From Effrenium voratum (Eukaryota > Sar > Dinophyceae > Suessiales > Symbiodiniaceae): a DNA stretch of 64,000 nt. Made by a program: the position numbers and the translations under genes. A model generated the notes under the pieces. It saw nothing but the letters and a program-made list of their open reading frames with translations, was not told the origin of the DNA and did not search any database. Below are positions 32,818 to 44,857 of this stretch, one piece after another. The stretch spans positions 2,420,851-2,484,850 of the forward strand of contig CAUJNA010000446.1 in assembly GCA_963377175.1 (NCBI GenBank). Direction: 5' to 3'. Each line of letters opens with the position of its first letter. Position 1 is the stretch's first letter.

Positions 32818-32867
32818 CCGCATGGGATCCGGAGCGCAATCCGGTGCGCAGCGCAGCCTCCGCGGCC
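32818..32867 (-). CDS. candidate exon (AAEAALRTGLRSGSHA)
   Basis: 50 bp GC-rich, acceptor GGAACACTTCAAG, donor GCGG|GTCCGG. It reads AAEAALRTGLRSGSHA with one base at each end. It would be separated from the next upstream exon (33042) by only a 174-bp intron that is mostly an A-family MITE. Confidence 0.4.
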
Positions 32868-32920
32868 CTTGAAGTGTTCCACGGGAAACGGAGAGAATGA
32901 GTCGACAGATTCGAACAATA

Positions 32921-33028
32921 TGGCCGTGGCTCAAAAAACCGGAATTCCAAGATGGGTTGCTCTGGTAAGTGGAAACATGGACCAAAACCTGCGGTTTGCC
33001 CCTCCTGTTGAATTTTGAGCCACACCCA
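32921..33028. mobile_element. A-family MITE within a short intron
   Basis: 108 bp, ends TGGCCGTGGCTCAAAA and TTTTGAGCCACACCCA. The right end is 13 bp from the donor of the exon at 33042..33240, so the element makes up most of that 174-bp intron. Confidence 0.85.
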
Positions 33029-33041
33029 TATCTGCCCATAC

Positions 33042-33240
33042 GATCGATTCACTCGAGCAGCGCGGTATTTTCTTGGAGGCACCGTCAGAGCTTAACTCGG
33101 CGACTTCCAGCAGAACGGTCCGCTGAGCTCCGGGTGGCGCGGCCGAAAGGATCAGCACCACGGTGTCACGTGCGGCCCTAGTGGCAGTTGCTAAAGGTGG
33201 CTCGTTCTTCTCCGGCCTGCGCGCATGACATGCCCGCCAC
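33042..33240 (-). CDS. long exon (RDTVVLILSAAPPGAQRTVL)
   Basis: The longest exon-like island (199 bp, 66 codons) on minus: acceptor TTGGAGTATGAAAG, donor TCGATC|GTATGG. The N-terminal part is basic (ACHARRPEKNEPPLATATR). The centre reads RDTVVLILSAAPPGAQRTVL then LEVAELSSDGASKKIPR, resembling a beta-strand-containing globular domain. Family not recognised. One leading base, ends in phase 0. Donor context ATCGATC resembles the CGATCG donor ends of the 33.5 and 35.4 kb copies. Confidence 0.55.
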
Positions 33241-33531
33241 CTTTCATACTCCAACCCTGGCGACGCAATTCTGACACGTTCCACCCTTCCAACAAAACAT
33301 GTCAGCCACCATGTTGCTTCGGGAAATCAGTGGTGTTCTTTCCTGAAAGAAGGAAATGCCGAAAAACACCAAAGCAAACCAACCCTCCAAAGCACCCCCA
33401 CCGGCCCCCCACCCGCAATCTTGATTTGGCCTTCGGCCTTCTTCGCCCTTCGGGGGTTCCTTGGGCCTTGAGAAGTTTCACTCCCCTTCCTCCGCGACCG
33501 ATCCACAGCCCTTGCCTTCCCCACCCCAAAC

Positions 33532-33594
33532 CGATCGCTAATCTAGCCGGAGGCACCCTTCGGAGTCCACGGGCGAGGTGGGAATTCGAATCTC
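33532..33594 (-). CDS. PxPT-family exon copy with in-frame stop (EIRIPTSPVDSEG)
   Basis: The best acceptor in the window (ATTCGTGTTTGTGTCTCAG), then EIRIPTSPVDSEGCLRLD and a TAG, then CGATCG|GTTTGG, the same donor end as the 35.4 kb copy (GGTCGATCG|GTTTCG). Twenty-one codons against 18: a small insertion carries the stop. Either a decayed duplicate or an alternative terminal exon. P to R at position 3 is also atypical. Confidence 0.6.
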
Positions 33595-33994
33595 CTGAGA
33601 CACAAACACGAATAGACAAATGTTTAATCACCTCTGCTACAAGCAAATGAATCATCAACCACCGTTTGATCTGGTATTCATATAGATGGCCTTTCTACAA
33701 CTACAATGTCCTTACAGAACTCCTGGTATCTCCTTTAAGCTTAGCTCCCTTCCAAGCACAAAAATGCGTTGTACCCGCTGGTCAGGAACCAAGTGTAGGC
33801 CAAATTTCATCCACCATATGACGACAGGCAAATCAGAACATCATGTCCCGTTCCTCTGTGTTTTCATCCCCCCAACACCAACACAAAACATCCCTTAGCA
33901 AGGCCGAATAAGCTTGTTCCCCAAAATCACTGAGCGATCCATTGGATCCCGGACTCCTGAAAAGTAGAAGGGGTCTTTACAAACGAAAGTCTTT

Positions 33995-34364
33995 CTAAGG
34001 CGCGATCTTGAGAGCTCCTGGCTCACGGTTCTTCATGTTGCACCGTAAGAAATCACCCCAAGAAAGCTCGCCCTCCCAACAAATCCTCTTCAGCAAAAGC
34101 CCTCTTCCAGGTTCCAAGTTTGCTTTCGGGAGGGTAAAGTAGCAAAAGACGATGCTTGAACCAAATCTCAGAACCAGCCAGCTGGACCTCGCAAGTCGGG
34201 TGATGATGTCTTCGTATTCCGGCGAAAAAGAGCGAAAGCGTGTGCTTTTCCCCGCCCGAAAAACCAATCAAACGGGGGTCTAGGCGTTCTTGCACAATTT
34301 CAGAGATAGGGGGGGGCCGAATAAACGTCGAACCCACATTAACAAACCTGGCGAGAAAAAACAT
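33995..34364 (-). other. two overlapping protein-like minus frames, unassigned
   Basis: Two minus frames are open together: one with SEIVQERLDPRLIGFSGGEK, the other with RSFSPEYEDIITRLARSSWL. Both look more protein-like than spacer but lack clear splice borders and family matches. Could be a frameshifted relic. Confidence 0.3.
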
Positions 34365-34530
34365 GGCGTGCTCTCCTCAAAAGTGAAAGAGTTGTTCTTC
34401 AATAGGGTATCCCCTCTGAATTCATCACCAAAGGTTAAGCAAGTTGGGCTTCTCCAGATTCTACAATAAAGGAAGTCCGCCCGTCCAGAGCACTGCATTA
34501 TGGTCTGCAACTATGTTGCAAATGTCTCAC

Positions 34531-34564
34531 GCAGTGCGCGCACCCCGTCTCCTCGCCGAACTGC
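34531..34564 (-). CDS. candidate 34-bp micro-exon (QFGEETGCAHC)
   Basis: Acceptor TTTCTCGCTCAAAGCTCAG and donor CACTGC|GTGAGA are both near consensus. One leading base then QFGEETGCAHC. Same length and phase as the islands at 39178..39211 and 51140..51173. Confidence 0.45.
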
Positions 34565-35241
34565 CTGAGCTTTGAGCGAGAAACCGACCAACTTGGGTGC
34601 TCGGCCAGGTTGCAAAGTAATTGGTAACCTTGGCTAGGCCCGCTGAGAGGAGTTGCCCCTCTTGATAGTGGGTTTTACCGCAAGTGACTGACCACTTACG
34701 AACCAGTCCTAAACCTGGGGACCCAATTTGCCCCCTTTCTGGACGGTCAGAGGTAAACCACCAGGAAAAGCTCTTTTTTGAGATCGACTCCTATTTTGGG
34801 GAACACCAAAACCAAGCTCAGCCCAGTGAAAACCGCTCAAAAACGCCCCGATGTCCCCACGCAATCCAACAACCTAGCCACGTGGTGCCGGGTGCCCCTG
34901 AGATCGTGGGCGTGTTTTTGTTGAGGCTCGGTCATCATCATCTGGGGCTGATTCAAAAGGAAACCAAAGAGAAAACTACCGTTTTCAGGGTCCGCCTGCT
35001 TTGACAGAAACATACTCATATGGGTACACCGTTTCTGGGTGGGTCACTTGCAAAATCGAAATAAGAGAATTGGCCATCGTACACTGGGCTAGTTCTTTCC
35101 ACGAATATGAAAGAAGACTCTCCTGCAGATTCATAAATGATGGGGATTCCCCAGGTCCAAAAACGAACCCGGACCAATTCAGGGGGGTTTGGTCACAACC
35201 CATTTTGAAGACCGCAAAACAATCGAACTGGAGCCTTAGGC

Positions 35242-35322
35242 TCACTTCCTGAAAGTCCGAACTGCTATGTTCCACTGAAATGGCCCAAGCCGGAAAAGTC
35301 TGACATGGAACTCAGGAAGTGA
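35242..35322. mobile_element. F-family element, reference copy
   Basis: 81 bp with inverted ends TCACTTCCTGAAAGTCC and GGAACTCAGGAAGTGA. A half-copy with the right end (GAACTCAGGAAGTGA) is at about 38530-38548. Confidence 0.75.
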
Positions 35323-35384
35323 CTACGGGGTTTATTGAAAAGACCAGAGACCCCTGTGCAAATCTCTGAGCGACTCACCGAAAC

Positions 35385-35438
35385 CGATCGACCCATCGGC
35401 CTCTCGGAGTCCACTGGGGAAGTGGGGGGCGGCACCTC
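35385..35438 (-). CDS. micro-exon, PxPT family (EVPPPTSPVDSERPMGRS)
   Basis: Exactly 54 bp, phase 0-0: acceptor CACGGGGTTGCATAG, donor GATCG|GTTTCG. It reads EVPPPTSPVDSERPMGRS, 18 codons, aligning without gaps to EVPIPTSPVASEADDRRS at 37.6 kb. One of the two cleanest family members. Confidence 0.7.
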
Positions 35439-35682
35439 CTATGCAACCCCGTGAGAAGCGAGTGACGCCACCCGGCGAAAAGCCGAACCTAATCGAAGGT
35501 TGACCCCACATTCTTTTCATCCACCAACCTGTTTATGGAAATTTTGGGGTGAAATGTGGGTGTTTGGAATGAGACCGCTTTTGGAGGGGAACATCCCTAC
35601 CCCCCTATTCATAAACAGGGGGTGATGAATATGGGGTCAGCATCAAACCGCTGCCAGCCTATGTCGAACTAACCAAGCTAAC

Positions 35683-36222
35683 CAAAAAAGGAACTAACCA
35701 AGCTACCCGAAAAAGGAATTAACCAAGCTAACCGAAAGAGGAACTAACCAAGCTATCCGAAAAAGGAACTAACCAAGTTAACCGAAAAAGGAACTAACCA
35801 AGCAAACCGAAAAAGGAACTAACCAAGCTAACCGAAAAAGGAACTAACCAAGTTAACCGAAAAAGGAACTAACCAAGCAAACCGAAAAAGGAACTAACCA
35901 AACTAACCAAGCTATCCGAAAAAGGAACTAACCAAGCTAACCGAAAAAGGAACTAACCAAGCTAACCAAAAAAGGAACTAACCAAGCTAACCGAAAAAGG
36001 AACTAACCAAGCTAACCGAAAAAGGAACTAACCAAGCTAACCAAAAAAGGAACTAATCAAGCTATCCGAAAAAGGAACTAACCAAGCTAACCGAAGAAGG
36101 AAATAACCAAACTAACCAAGCTAACCGAAAAAGGAACTAACCAAGCTAACCGAAAAAGGAACTCACAAAGCTAACCGAAAAAGGAACTAACCAAGCTATC
36201 CGAAAAAGGAACTAACCAAGCG
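35683..36222. repeat. 25-bp satellite (AACTAACCAAGCTAACCGAAAAAGG)
   Basis: About 21 units of a 25-bp repeat. GCTAACC/GCTATCC/GTTAACC/GCAAACC variants are interspersed and two longer units carry an extra AACTAACCAA. Non-coding. Confidence 0.95.
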
Positions 36223-36224
36223 AA

Positions 36225-37060
36225 AAAAGACACCTGTGCTTCCGAGATACCAAACAACTCTGCCCTGTTGGTGCACATAGCCCCGAGCTACGAAGAATTA
36301 AAGCGCGTGATTGGCCCAAAGCCGCCGCGAGACTCCAAAAACGATGATCCGTTTGGCTTCTCTTGAAACCAAGCTAAAAAGGGTTTCCGGGAAAATAGAA
36401 GAAGAAAACAAACCCGTTTCTTGCAAAGTTACAAGGTTCACTGTGGAGATAATTTAGGTGGGGATGCATGTCCACCAACCACCTTTTGCTTCCCTGTTAA
36501 AACTCCTGGCTACTCAACTAACTGACCAAAAAAGCAAGAAGCTGCTTTGTCCCTGGCACGTCTCAATATATAGATGTCCATTTGGGATCCAAAAGTGAAC
36601 ATGCCTCACATCAACTGTTTGAGAGGGTGTTCGCCATTCAAATGCACAGCCAATAGGCACCAACATGCCAGAGACCATGCCGCCTTCTGTGGCCGACCCG
36701 CCCTACCACTGTCTCACTGCACCACTCGGTCGATCTTCAAGCTTGAACCTACAGCTGAAGTCGTGTGATCCAACCATTATAGATTTTTGCAGCCTTTAAT
36801 TTAGGTCTATCATCTGTTTGTCTTTCTTGCACTGGATTTCCCAAAAGTGGCATCTCCCTTAAAACTGCCACTTTAGGTTTGAAAAAGGGAACTGGAGGAA
36901 ACCCTGTTTTAGTACAGGGTGCAAGACAGGACTGGGCCTAAGACGTACCTACTCTAGGCGTCTTTATGTCTTTCTTAGCCTGGTCTTTCCTACCCTTTTC
37001 CCTTTCTATCAGCATGTTAGAGGGCAAAAATGACTTTACCAAACTTTGGCCAAGCGGTCA
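36225..37060. other. non-coding spacer
   Basis: A weak GC patch at about 36310-36345 (minus SRGGFGPITR) lacks a donor. No gene is called. Confidence 0.4.
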
Positions 37061-37072
37061 AGGCCAAAGCAC

Positions 37073-37120
37073 GCGCCGTCTCTCCCTCTCCCTCCGACCG
37101 CAGGCTCCTCGCCAAAGCGC
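37073..37120 (-). CDS. candidate micro-exon (ALARSLRSEGEGETA)
   Basis: 48 bp, acceptor TGCGGCGTTTTGGAG, donor GGCGC|GTGCTT. It reads ALARSLRSEGEGETA. The plus strand is equally plausible: KAKARAVSPSPSDRRLLAKA, with CCCTCCGACCGCAG as a possible acceptor. Confidence 0.3.
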
Positions 37121-37176
37121 CTCCAAAACGCCGCAAAATGGAGACGGGATTGCAACGCATGACCCACTTACCCACT

Positions 37177-37278
37177 TCTCACTTCCGATCGAGTGATTGG
37201 TCCAAAGAAGCTCCCAAGCTGTTTGCCACTAACATGATCTTACCAAAAAATGCAAAGTCCAGAAACTCGGGGAGTGGG
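37177..37278. mobile_element. F-family element, diverged
   Basis: CTCACTTCCGATCG at left and AGAAACTCGGGGAGTGGGG at right. The interior GTTTGCCACTAACATG...CAAAGTCCAG matches 54.85-54.89 kb. Confidence 0.45.
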
Positions 37279-37499
37279 GTTTTCTTGTCCATGATGACTG
37301 GTGGTTGGATGTGGTTGTGGTTGGAGCTGGTTGATCTGACGAATAGGGGAAAAACACATCACTGCCAGCTTGGAAAGTTCCTGAGCTCATTTCCTCGTTG
37401 GTCTGTGGTACCGTGGATTTCCTGCTGTATCCGCACCCATTTATGGCTGCTACCCTCCGAAAAAATCCGGGTATCGACTATGGCTCATGTCGCTTTGCG

Positions 37500-37620
37500 T
37501 ACCTAGGTCCTCCAGTAGAGAGGTTAGAATACCCTTTTTTCTGTAGTCTATTTTAGTAGGGGATTTTTTCCAAATTGAAAATGTTGGTGAGAAGGGGCAC
37601 CTAGCTGGGGGACCTAGGTA
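37500..37620. mobile_element. C-family MITE
   Basis: TACCTAGGTCCTCCAGTAGA at left and AGCTGGGGGACCTAGGTA at right. It begins 17 bp beyond the donor of the PxPT exon at 37637..37690. Confidence 0.85.
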
Positions 37621-37636
37621 CCACGGTAAGAGACAC

Positions 37637-37690
37637 GGAGCGCCTGTCATCGGCTTCGGAGGCCACGGGCGAGGTGGGAATCGGCACCTC
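37637..37690 (-). CDS. micro-exon, PxPT family reference (EVPIPTSPVASEADDRRS)
   Basis: Exactly 54 bp, phase 0-0: acceptor CCTTGGAATCGGCCAG, donor CGCTCC|GTGTCT. It encodes EVPIPTSPVASEADDRRS. The family pattern is E-[IVL]-P-x-P-T-S-P-V-x-S followed by an acidic/basic tail. Synonymous differences from the 35.4 kb copy (TCG/TCC, CCC/CCA) support coding. Predicted disordered; potential Ser/Thr-Pro phosphorylation sites (TSPV). Confidence 0.7.
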
Positions 37691-37863
37691 CTGGCCGATT
37701 CCAAGGCTGGAAGAGACTTTCGGAGCTGGCAGTTGTCGATGTGTTTCTGAGTTTGTATGCAGTATGTAGATTTTCATATATGCTGAAAAAGGGCCTTCTG
37801 ATGCAGATGCAGATGCAGTTGTGTTTTTCCTTTTGGGGTGGGGGGGGGGGGGTGCCATATGTG

Positions 37864-37935
37864 TGTATATATATATATATATGTGTGTATGGGCGGGTCA
37901 GCATACATACAAATATATATATATATATATATATG
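37864..37935. repeat. two (TA)n tracts
   Basis: GTGTGTATATATATATATATATG and a second TA run about 40 bp later, forming an AT-rich palindromic patch. Confidence 0.85.
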
Positions 37936-38336
37936 GGGATTTGTGTCTGTAAAGATAAGTAAAGACTCTTTGAAGTGTTCGAATGTCGGCCCTGGATTAA
38001 TCAACCTGTGGGATTAATAGGGGAATGCTCCTAAGAAGTGAAGGCCCCGTAACGTTGGTTGCGCTTTTTTCACTGGCGCGGGCTCTGCTCCTTTGAACGG
38101 GTCCCAACTGGTGATGCCTTGGCCAAAATTATGTAAAATATGGGGTTGCATCAGTATACCATGAATCTCTTCAGTGTGTTCATTGCTGATTTGTTGTTGT
38201 TATTGATTGTTTTTTGAAGCTTGCTCAGTCGTTTCTTTGTTGTTGTTCTTTGTGTTTTGTTTGTTTGTGTGTGATTACTTGTGGCGGAGATGGGTTCCCT
38301 GCGAACCACCATTGAGAGGGTCAGTTTGCGGAAGAC

Positions 38337-38408
38337 TTCTACAGGGTCGCCCCTTTCGACCGAATCGATCATCACAAGGCCAACGTGGCACGCCGGGTAA
38401 GGCAACCG
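38337..38408 (-). CDS. candidate exon (RLPYPACHVGLVMIDSVERG), strand not certain
   Basis: 72 bp, phase 0-0 on minus: acceptor TTGGCGCCCAATAAG, donor GTAGAA|GTCTTC. It reads RLPYPACHVGLVMIDSVERG then DPVE, globular in style. A rival plus-strand exon with acceptor GTGGCGGAG, MGSLRTTIERVSLRKTSTGS and an excellent donor CCGG|GTAAGG overlaps it. Confidence 0.4.
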
Positions 38409-39177
38409 CTTATTGGGCGCCAAGGGAGCATCCCGGTTGACCTAGGATTCAACTCACTGGCTGAGTGGATGGCCCAAAAAAAGTCCAAACTTTAAATTTA
38501 CCACCAAAATAGTCTAAACCCAATAAGTGTAAAGTTCATGAACTCAGGAAGTGATTCTGAGTGACAAAGCCTGGAAATGAACTGATTTTGGATGCAAACC
38601 CCAACACGGATTGCCCCAGTGTGCCGTCTTTGAGCCTTCTTGGCTTTGTGAAATCATGGCGTGGATGCGCTGCGTCTGCGGACCCGCCCTTGGGTAGCAA
38701 AAGAGTCGGCACTGAACAGCAAAAAGCACCAGGAATTCATACAAAAGTGGCCTCTTTAAACAAACACTTATGATAGGTTCCATGGCAACTGTGGGATACC
38801 CGAAGGTCCAAAAGTTTCCAACCCCCAGAGCTACGTGTTTTTTGGGTATTTCCGCAAATAGCTGAAAGCTATACGGGGGTGCTTGCTTCTAAAGAGGTGG
38901 GGGGTTAGCGAAATCGGGCCAGGGGCGGCGGGTGCTGCTCAGGTGCTGACTTGCTGTGCTTGTTCGGCGCTGCCAGGGTGGTCAGGGTGCTAGTCAGGGG
39001 TGCTTGGGGTGCTGGTCTTTTGGGTGGTGAAATCTCAGTCTATGCTGTGGCTTCCTTTTCATTTCCCTACGCGTCCCTTCAGAACAACCAAAAAAAGGGG
39101 TACCCTTAAAAAAGTGCACAACCCCAATGCGTACGACCAGCAGACCACCTCTCTCTAATGCATGTCTCTGTCCAAAC

Positions 39178-39211
39178 CTCCTCCCCCGCCTCGCCCTCCG
39201 CATATCTGCGC
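39178..39211 (-). CDS. candidate 34-bp micro-exon (RRYAEGEAGEE)
   Basis: Acceptor AATTCATGCGGCCAG, donor GAGGAG|GTTTGG. One leading base then RRYAEGEAGEE, acidic. Same 34-bp length and phase as 34531 and 51140. Confidence 0.45.
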
Positions 39212-39916
39212 CTGGCCGCATGAATTGGACCAAGCAGGTGTGCTGGCATCTACTTACACTGAACGGTTTTGTGTACATGTTTCTATATATAGGTACAAAA
39301 ATTTACAGCTTGGGAGGGGGGTTTGGCAGACCTCGAACATATATATATATATGGGAACACACTGTTTAAGAGTTGCTTGGGGTGGCGGGGGTGCCGGGGG
39401 GGGGGGGAATTGCGTTCGGTGCCGTGTATATATTTGCCATTCAGCGTGGGCCCAAATGACATCATGTTGTCGTCCCACCTATAGCATAGTACTTTGTCTT
39501 GGCCACCAACAATGTCTACCAGAGTGGTGCCATATGCGTACAAATGGTGCGGAAAGCGAGGTGCGCAAATTTTAAGTCCTGGGAGAGAGCAAGTGGGCGG
39601 CTGTGAAGATAAACATATATATATATATAGTGGACCTTCAGGAGCCAGCATTTGCTGTCGCTTCACAACAGGAAGGAGCAGAGTGTTGTCGATACTGACG
39701 CATTGTTTTCGTGTCTGCTTGTTGATTGCTCCATATAGTCACTCACTTGTGTAGCTATAGTTCAGTTTAGCTGTCTGGTTGTGCACTTGTTTATGTACTT
39801 AGCTTGTGTCTTCATGCCTGCATATGCAAGTACACCTATAAGTGTGTATCTTCATTTGTACATATGTATATATATATGTACATGGGTGATATCAGTCTAC
39901 GTAGTGTGATCAGGAA

Positions 39917-41640
<1,724 letters not shown>

Positions 41641-41904
41641 AGGCTGGCCCATGCTTCGCGTGTCACACACGTGTAGATGTAAGCCTGGAAGCCAAAGGTG
41701 GGAACCTGGAACCTGAAAGTGCACAGCTTCGAACATGAGCCGCTCGTCTGAACAGGTAGTATTCTTTAGTCATATCCGCGGTTGCAACAAGCCAACTGAA
41801 GGACACGCCCTGTTGACCAAAAAATGCGAGCAGCGATTGCTTTTAAGGATTCCAATAGGGGAGTCCATCTGCAAAGAACGCACCATGATACTGGGTCATG
41901 TCAC

Positions 41905-41940
41905 GTGCGGAAGGTTTGGCTCCTCCGTCTTTGCATCCAT
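41905..41940 (-). CDS. candidate 36-bp micro-exon (MDAKTEEPNLPH)
   Basis: Phase 0-0: acceptor AGACAATTGCGCAG, donor CCGCAC|GTGACA. It reads MDAKTEEPNLPH. TEEP recalls the PTEE units. Same length and phase as the 57.4 kb copy. Confidence 0.45.
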
Positions 41941-42202
41941 CTGCGCAATTGTCTATGCTTGAAAAACCGGAAACAAGGAATCTTCAAGTAATGAAGATTC
42001 ATCATGGGCGGAATCTCTCGTCTTACCGCCAATCGGTGGGTTCGTTCTGATTTGCACAGTCCCGTCCCCCGATCGAAACCTTGGTGTGTGTGGGTGTGTT
42101 TTTTGTTGAGGCTGCCTTCTTTGAAGTGGCTTGAAAGGGAAATTGAAGTGAAAAGGGCACACCATTCTTGGGAGGTCGATCTGCTCAAAGCGGCCTCCAG
42201 AC

Positions 42203-42254
42203 TTCCCCGCCTGTCTTCGATTGGGGAATCCACCGGAGAGGTGGGCGGCGGAAC
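42203..42254 (-). CDS. micro-exon, PxPT family (VPPPTSPVDSPIEDRRG)
   Basis: Acceptor TGAGACCGCCAG, then VPPPTSPVDSPIEDRRG; donor GGGGAA|GTCTGG is a guess. It lacks the leading Glu codon, as does the 44.6 kb copy. SPIEDRR is intermediate between the tails at 30.7 kb (SIEDQDDR) and 37.6 kb (EADDRR). The frame remains open for another 16 codons. Confidence 0.6.
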
Positions 42255-42850
42255 CTGGCGGTCTCATTCAAAGGCTGATGGCACTTGTGTTGAAACCACT
42301 TAGTAAATATGTACTATTTTTTGTCACGGGACTAACCCCTACCCCACTTATAACCAGGGGTATAGCTCAGCATAGTAAGAAGCCTTGAAGATCCAGGTAC
42401 AGGTCCAACATTTGGCCATTGTGGAATTCCGGGAGGCTGAGTTCCCATTTGTTCGGCTGCAAAGAAATATTAAATAACCCGCAAACTGCATCATACCGGG
42501 GACGCATCGTACATGGGCGCGCCTTGCTTCTTGAGGGTGTGCTTTTTTGGATGGTTTTAGAGGAAAACCAACCCAACATCTGGGGGTCCGATTCCTGCAA
42601 CAAGACATTCGCAAATCGACAGGTTGCATTCTCCCTTTGACTCATAGACTCCGAGTATGGGCTATTGAGGGGGCGCAGGCTAATTATGGGGACGGAGGGC
42701 GATACCGCGGATGTGTTTCTTTTTGTTTCTTCTTTTTTCCCTTTTTCCGGGGATCCACAAAATAGCCTCGGTGTTCCTTTTGGCTTCCCTTTCAAGCAAT
42801 TCAACCGAAAGATGTAAAGAAAAGAAATAAAAGAACCCATATATAAGCCA

Positions 42851-42882
42851 AGGCCAAGGAGCCCAAGGAGCCCAAGGAGCAC
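42851..42882. repeat. 9-bp repeat (AGGAGCCCA)
   Basis: Three to four units of AGGAGCCCA. On minus it encodes LGLLGLLGLG, giving a signal-peptide-like MKPFVLLGLLGLLGLGLYMG in an otherwise unsupported frame. Confidence 0.7.
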
Positions 42883-43180
42883 AAAGGGCTTCATGGCTGA
42901 TAGGTCCACAGGTCCCTTCCCGCACCTCCCTCTGTTGCGAGAAATTGGGTCATGTCTCCGTCTCAAAGTCGGGAACTCCCAGAACCCATGGTAACCCATG
43001 CTTGGCTTGCGGTGCGAGAATATGAGTCTGTCTTAAAAAAACCAGACTCCAGCAACAACCAACGCCTTGCTTCGGAAGAAAGCAACGACCAAAAGTGGCT
43101 CCCCAAAACAAGGCACGCCCTTTCTGTGAGAAAACATTGCTTTCGGCTGCCAGGCTTCCTTTGGCCGCCATTTTTGGGAC

Positions 43181-43208
43181 CAGTTTGGCCTCCAGAATCA
43201 CCCGCTCG
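43181..43208 (-). CDS. candidate 28-bp micro-exon (ERVILEAKL)
   Basis: Acceptor CAAAATGAGGCAAG, donor AAACTG|GTCCCA. It reads ERVILEAKL after one leading base. Weak because so short; the plus strand has a long protein-like frame over 43.0-43.48 kb. Confidence 0.25.
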
Positions 43209-44379
43209 CTTGCCTCATTTTGCCTCGATCCTCCCCAGATCCCCCAAAAGTTGCAAGTCATCCCCGTCTTTGTCGGTTTGCATTGAACAACCCAGCAAGA
43301 AAGCGCAAGTGGACCCAGCACTGCGGGCCTCAGAAACCGAACACTGTGGGCCCAGCATCGTATCAGACCCAAACAACAATAAAAAGTGGTGTCCCCAACA
43401 GCCTCCGAAATCTGCCTGCATCCCAATCTCCAGAAGCCTCCCACTGCCCCAAACCACCCCGGAGGAGCCTAGCGGGACCTAGCGACCCCATGGCTTTTGT
43501 TGGGGAAAAAACCAAATCTACTAATGAAGGGGGGGGTGTTCCCACCACTATCTGGGCCGACCCCGACCCCATGGCTTTCAGCTGTTCACCCCTGCGACTT
43601 GCGACTTCGCGCCTCATACCCCGGGCGCCTGGCATTTCGATCGAAGGCTTGGCCCATCAAGCTCTGGGCTGCTCAAAATGGAGACACCATTGCCCCCAAA
43701 TGACCATAGCTTTTCCCATTCAGTGGGAAATGTAAAAAAAATGCTATGTAAAGGACCTTTTGATCAAGGGACGCAACTTTTGGCCCAACTCTACTGAGGT
43801 CCCTCCCAACAGCCCACTTGCCGAAACTCAGATGGACATGGCCACTAGTCCACCTAGAATTGCTCCCCTCGGCACTTTGAAAAAAACAACATACCACTTG
43901 GCTCAAATTCGTGTGGAGTAAGCTTCCTTGTGGGGTGATGTTTGAAGGCCTATTTATCCTGGTTCAATATTGGCGGAAGGCTTGCATAGGCATGACTACG
44001 TCTGGCACCCTCCCTGCTCATTTGATGGTCCCCAACAGCCAGCCAGCTATCTTTCGTGAAATCAGGGCGTCACAAACCACCTCGCCAATACTGACAAACC
44101 AAGGAATTGGCCAACCCCTGTTTTGAATCTACCGGGGAATATTTCGTGCTGGGTTCTCCCCCCTCCCCAAAACAAAGGGCACTGTGGATTCCCCCTTGAA
44201 AGTCTTAAACAGTGCTAACAAGAATTGGTGGTACCCTGAAAACAAACACAAGCCCACATGTCTGTGCCGAGGGCGCCCTACTTGGGGCAGTGATATCAAG
44301 GGAAGTCCCCTAAAAGTTAGTCATACAGGGTTGCTCAGTCTATACATGTGTTTTTGTGGCTGCATACATATGCGTGCAT

Positions 44380-44482
44380 CCACAGCTATATATATATATA
44401 TATACACGTACATGTACATATATACATATGTGATATATACATAGAGGTGTACAGAAATATACATATATATATATATATATAT
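44380..44482. repeat. TA / TATACA microsatellites
   Basis: Two (TA)n blocks with TACACGTACATG-type spacers just upstream of the 44.6 kb exon region. Confidence 0.8.
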
Positions 44483-44610
44483 GCATCTATATATATACAC
44501 ATACATAGTTGTATGTACGTACATGCATACGTGCATACGCACGCATGCGTACGCATGCGTACGAAACATGTATCCGTGTGCATATCCCGTGTAAAAAGGA
44601 AACGTCTCAC

Positions 44611-44710
44611 CACAGACTCGTCTGCCAATCCCCCCCCTGCAGCCCATCCGCCTGGATTGAGTCGCCGTAGCCACCAGCTCCGTGGGCACTTCCTCTGTGG
44701 GCACCGGCAC
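44611..44710 (-). CDS. exon, PxPT family, 100 bp (VPVPTEEVPTELVATATQSR)
   Basis: Acceptor CGCCCTTCCCATCAG, donor TCTGTG|GTGAGA. 33 codons plus one base: VPVPTEEVPTELVATATQSR then a basic tail RMGCRGGIGRRVC. Its length and phase are identical to the 53.1 kb exon. VPVPTEEVPTE aligns with IPVPTEDVPTE there. Confidence 0.65.
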
Positions 44711-44857
44711 CTGATGGGAAGGGCGGGCCCGCGGGTCTGGACCCAAAGGATTGGTGTACGGTTGGTGTCCCTTCAAACCAACCTGAAAAGGCTACCCTCA
44801 AAAAAACACGTGTGTATATATATATATATATGCACATATAACTAATGTTATTTGCTT

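Noticed and set aside
35683..36222. Possible CRISPR-like array
   Set aside because: The 25-bp units are adjacent with no unique spacers; this is a satellite in a eukaryotic context.
42356..42400. GGGGTATAGCTCAG resembling the 5' end of a tRNA-Ala
   Set aside because: No anticodon stem, T-arm or B box follows.
42840..42930. Signal-peptide-like start MKPFVLLGLLGLLGLGLYMG on minus
   Set aside because: Hydrophobic run is produced by a 9-bp tandem repeat; no downstream coding support.
42960..43490. 176-codon plus ORF and overlapping 164-codon minus ORF
   Set aside because: Both open and moderately protein-like, but neither has convincing borders; only a weak micro-exon was kept.
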